A stretch of DNA of 5,968 nt from Xanthobacteraceae bacterium (GTDB lineage: Bacteria; Pseudomonadota; Alphaproteobacteria; Rhizobiales; Xanthobacteraceae), in NCBI GenBank assembly GCA_030040825.1, contig JASHSY010000161.1, positions 1-5,968 on the forward strand. The letters are read 5' to 3'. This document shows positions 5,301 to 5,968 of the stretch, in pieces. The notes under the pieces were generated by a model. That model made no database searches and was not told where the DNA came from. It saw only the letters and a program-made list of their open reading frames with translations. The translations under genes were made by a program, and so were the position numbers. Each line of letters starts with the position of its first letter. Position 1 is the first letter of the stretch.

Positions 5301-5695
5301 GCGACACGCCCGCCAAGCATATCCGTACCCCGCTTGCCCGCGTGCTCGGCCGCGGCGCGGCCCGCTCGGGCACCGAACACTTTTGGCGTCAGCGGCTGAC
5401 CGCGGTCGCCAATATTCCGCTGACCATCGCCGTGGTGACCATCATCGTCATGCTGCTCGGCCGCAATCAGGCCGCTGTCGCGCAAATTCTCGGCTCGCCG
5501 CTGGTCGCCGTCGTCATGTTGTTATTCATCCTGTCGATCATCGCGCATATGCGCATCGGCATGCAGGTGATCATTGAGGATTACGTGCACGATGATTTTG
5601 CCAAGCTCGCCTTGATCATGGCCAACACATTCTTCTGCATCGCCGTAGGGCTTGCGTCCGCCTACGGCATCTTCAAGCTCTCGTTCGGAGTGTGA
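5297..5695 (+). CDS. sdhD: Succinate dehydrogenase hydrophobic membrane anchor
   Basis: A 132-residue second membrane anchor of complex II, completing the heme b and quinone pocket with SdhC. Three hydrophobic segments lie at about 37-54, 68-92 and 103-126. HMRIGMQVIIEDYVHDD (84-100) contains the family signature: H84, D95 and Y96 have the same spacing as His71, Asp82 and Tyr83 of E. coli SdhD (heme ligand and ubiquinone contact). The start is the ATG at 5297 in the ATGA overlap with the sdhC stop, where SdhD proteins normally begin (MSDTPAKHIRTPL). The same frame is open far upstream to 4724 but overlaps sdhC there, so that part is not coding. sdhA starts one nucleotide after the stop codon. 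Confidence 0.95.
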   Translation: MSDTPAKHIRTPLARVLGRGAARSGTEHFWRQRLTAVANIPLTIAVVTIIVMLLGRNQAAVAQILGSPLVAVVMLLFILSIIAHMRIGMQVIIEDYVHDDFAKLALIMANTFFCIAVGLASAYGIFKLSFGV

Positions 5696-5696
5696 G

Positions 5697-5968
5697 ATGG
5701 CAGGCAGCAAAGCCAACGGAAAAAACGCCGCACCGGCCGTCAACGGCCGCGCCTACCCGATCGAGGACCATGCCTATGACGTGGTCATCATCGGCGCCGG
5801 CGGCGCCGGCCTGCGCGCCGTCGTCGGCTGCAGCGAAGCCGGATTGCGCACCGCCTGCATCACCAAAGTTTTCCCGACCCGCTCGCACACCGTGGCCGCA
5901 CAGGGCGGTATCGCCGCCGCACTCGGCAATATGGGCGAGGACGACTGGCGCTGGCACATGTACGACAC
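5697..5968 (+). CDS. sdhA: Succinate dehydrogenase flavoprotein subunit, 5' part
   Basis: The first 90 codons of the catalytic subunit of complex II, which oxidises succinate to fumarate; the gene runs off the right edge. After a polar, Ala/Asn-rich N-terminus (1-19), DVVIIGAGGAGLRA (28-41) is the dinucleotide-binding fold for FAD, with glycines G33, G35 and G38. TRSHTVAAQGGIAAALGN (61-78) contains H64, the histidine that carries FAD covalently in this family. EDDWRWHMYDT at the edge continues the family pattern. The ATG at 5697 has GGAG at 5687-5690 with 6-nt spacing, lying inside the end of sdhD, and follows the sdhD stop by one base, so the three sdh genes form a tight operon. sdhB is expected beyond the window. 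Confidence 0.97.
   Translation, partial: MAGSKANGKNAAPAVNGRAYPIEDHAYDVVIIGAGGAGLRAVVGCSEAGLRTACITKVFPTRSHTVAAQGGIAAALGNMGEDDWRWHMYD

Overview
The window (about 60% GC by eye) reads as chromosomal DNA of an alphaproteobacterium, most likely of the order Hyphomicrobiales (Bradyrhizobium/Rhodopseudomonas-like). The evidence is an ethylmalonyl-CoA-pathway hydratase, an alphaproteobacterial-type sdhCDA start, a BA14K-type secreted protein and a C/G-rich palindrome of the CTCTCCCCGC type that I recall as common between genes in this group. Taxonomy is inferred from protein style only.

Layout. (1) Positions 1-1415, all on the minus strand, hold a putative extracytoplasmic redox module: a secreted fasciclin (FAS1) protein, a strong hairpin terminator, a four-helix cytochrome b561-type membrane protein, and the first 25 codons of the next gene. 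That gene is probably a molybdopterin-dependent oxidoreductase of the sulfite-oxidase type. (2) 1603-1947 (minus) is a small secreted beta-rich protein with a DGxW motif and two cysteines. (3) 2089-3138 (plus) is mesaconyl-CoA hydratase (mch), a double-hotdog enzyme of the ethylmalonyl-CoA pathway. (4) 3151-3687 (minus, convergent with mch) is a second secreted protein with the same DGxW/two-Cys domain, here joined to a C-terminal BA14K motif. (5) 3793-4680 (minus) is a LysR-family regulator. (6) From 4890 (plus) runs the succinate dehydrogenase operon sdhC-sdhD-sdhA, with sdhA cut by the window edge.

How it fits together. Mch and succinate dehydrogenase act in connected carbon metabolism: the ethylmalonyl-CoA pathway assimilates acetyl-CoA and releases glyoxylate and propionyl-CoA, and the latter reaches the TCA cycle as succinyl-CoA, then succinate, which is the Sdh substrate. 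The LysR gene is divergent from sdh. The 209-bp space between them carries an inverted repeat over the predicted lysR promoter, so autoregulation, and perhaps control of sdh, is plausible. The fasciclin/cytochrome b/oxidoreductase block looks like a separate electron-transfer unit. The two DGxW proteins flank mch and look like diverged relatives of unknown function.

No RNA genes, CRISPR arrays, insertion sequences or prophage genes were seen. Most genes are ordinary and recognisable; the least understood parts are the DGxW protein family, its BA14K fusion, and the fasciclin/cytochrome b module.
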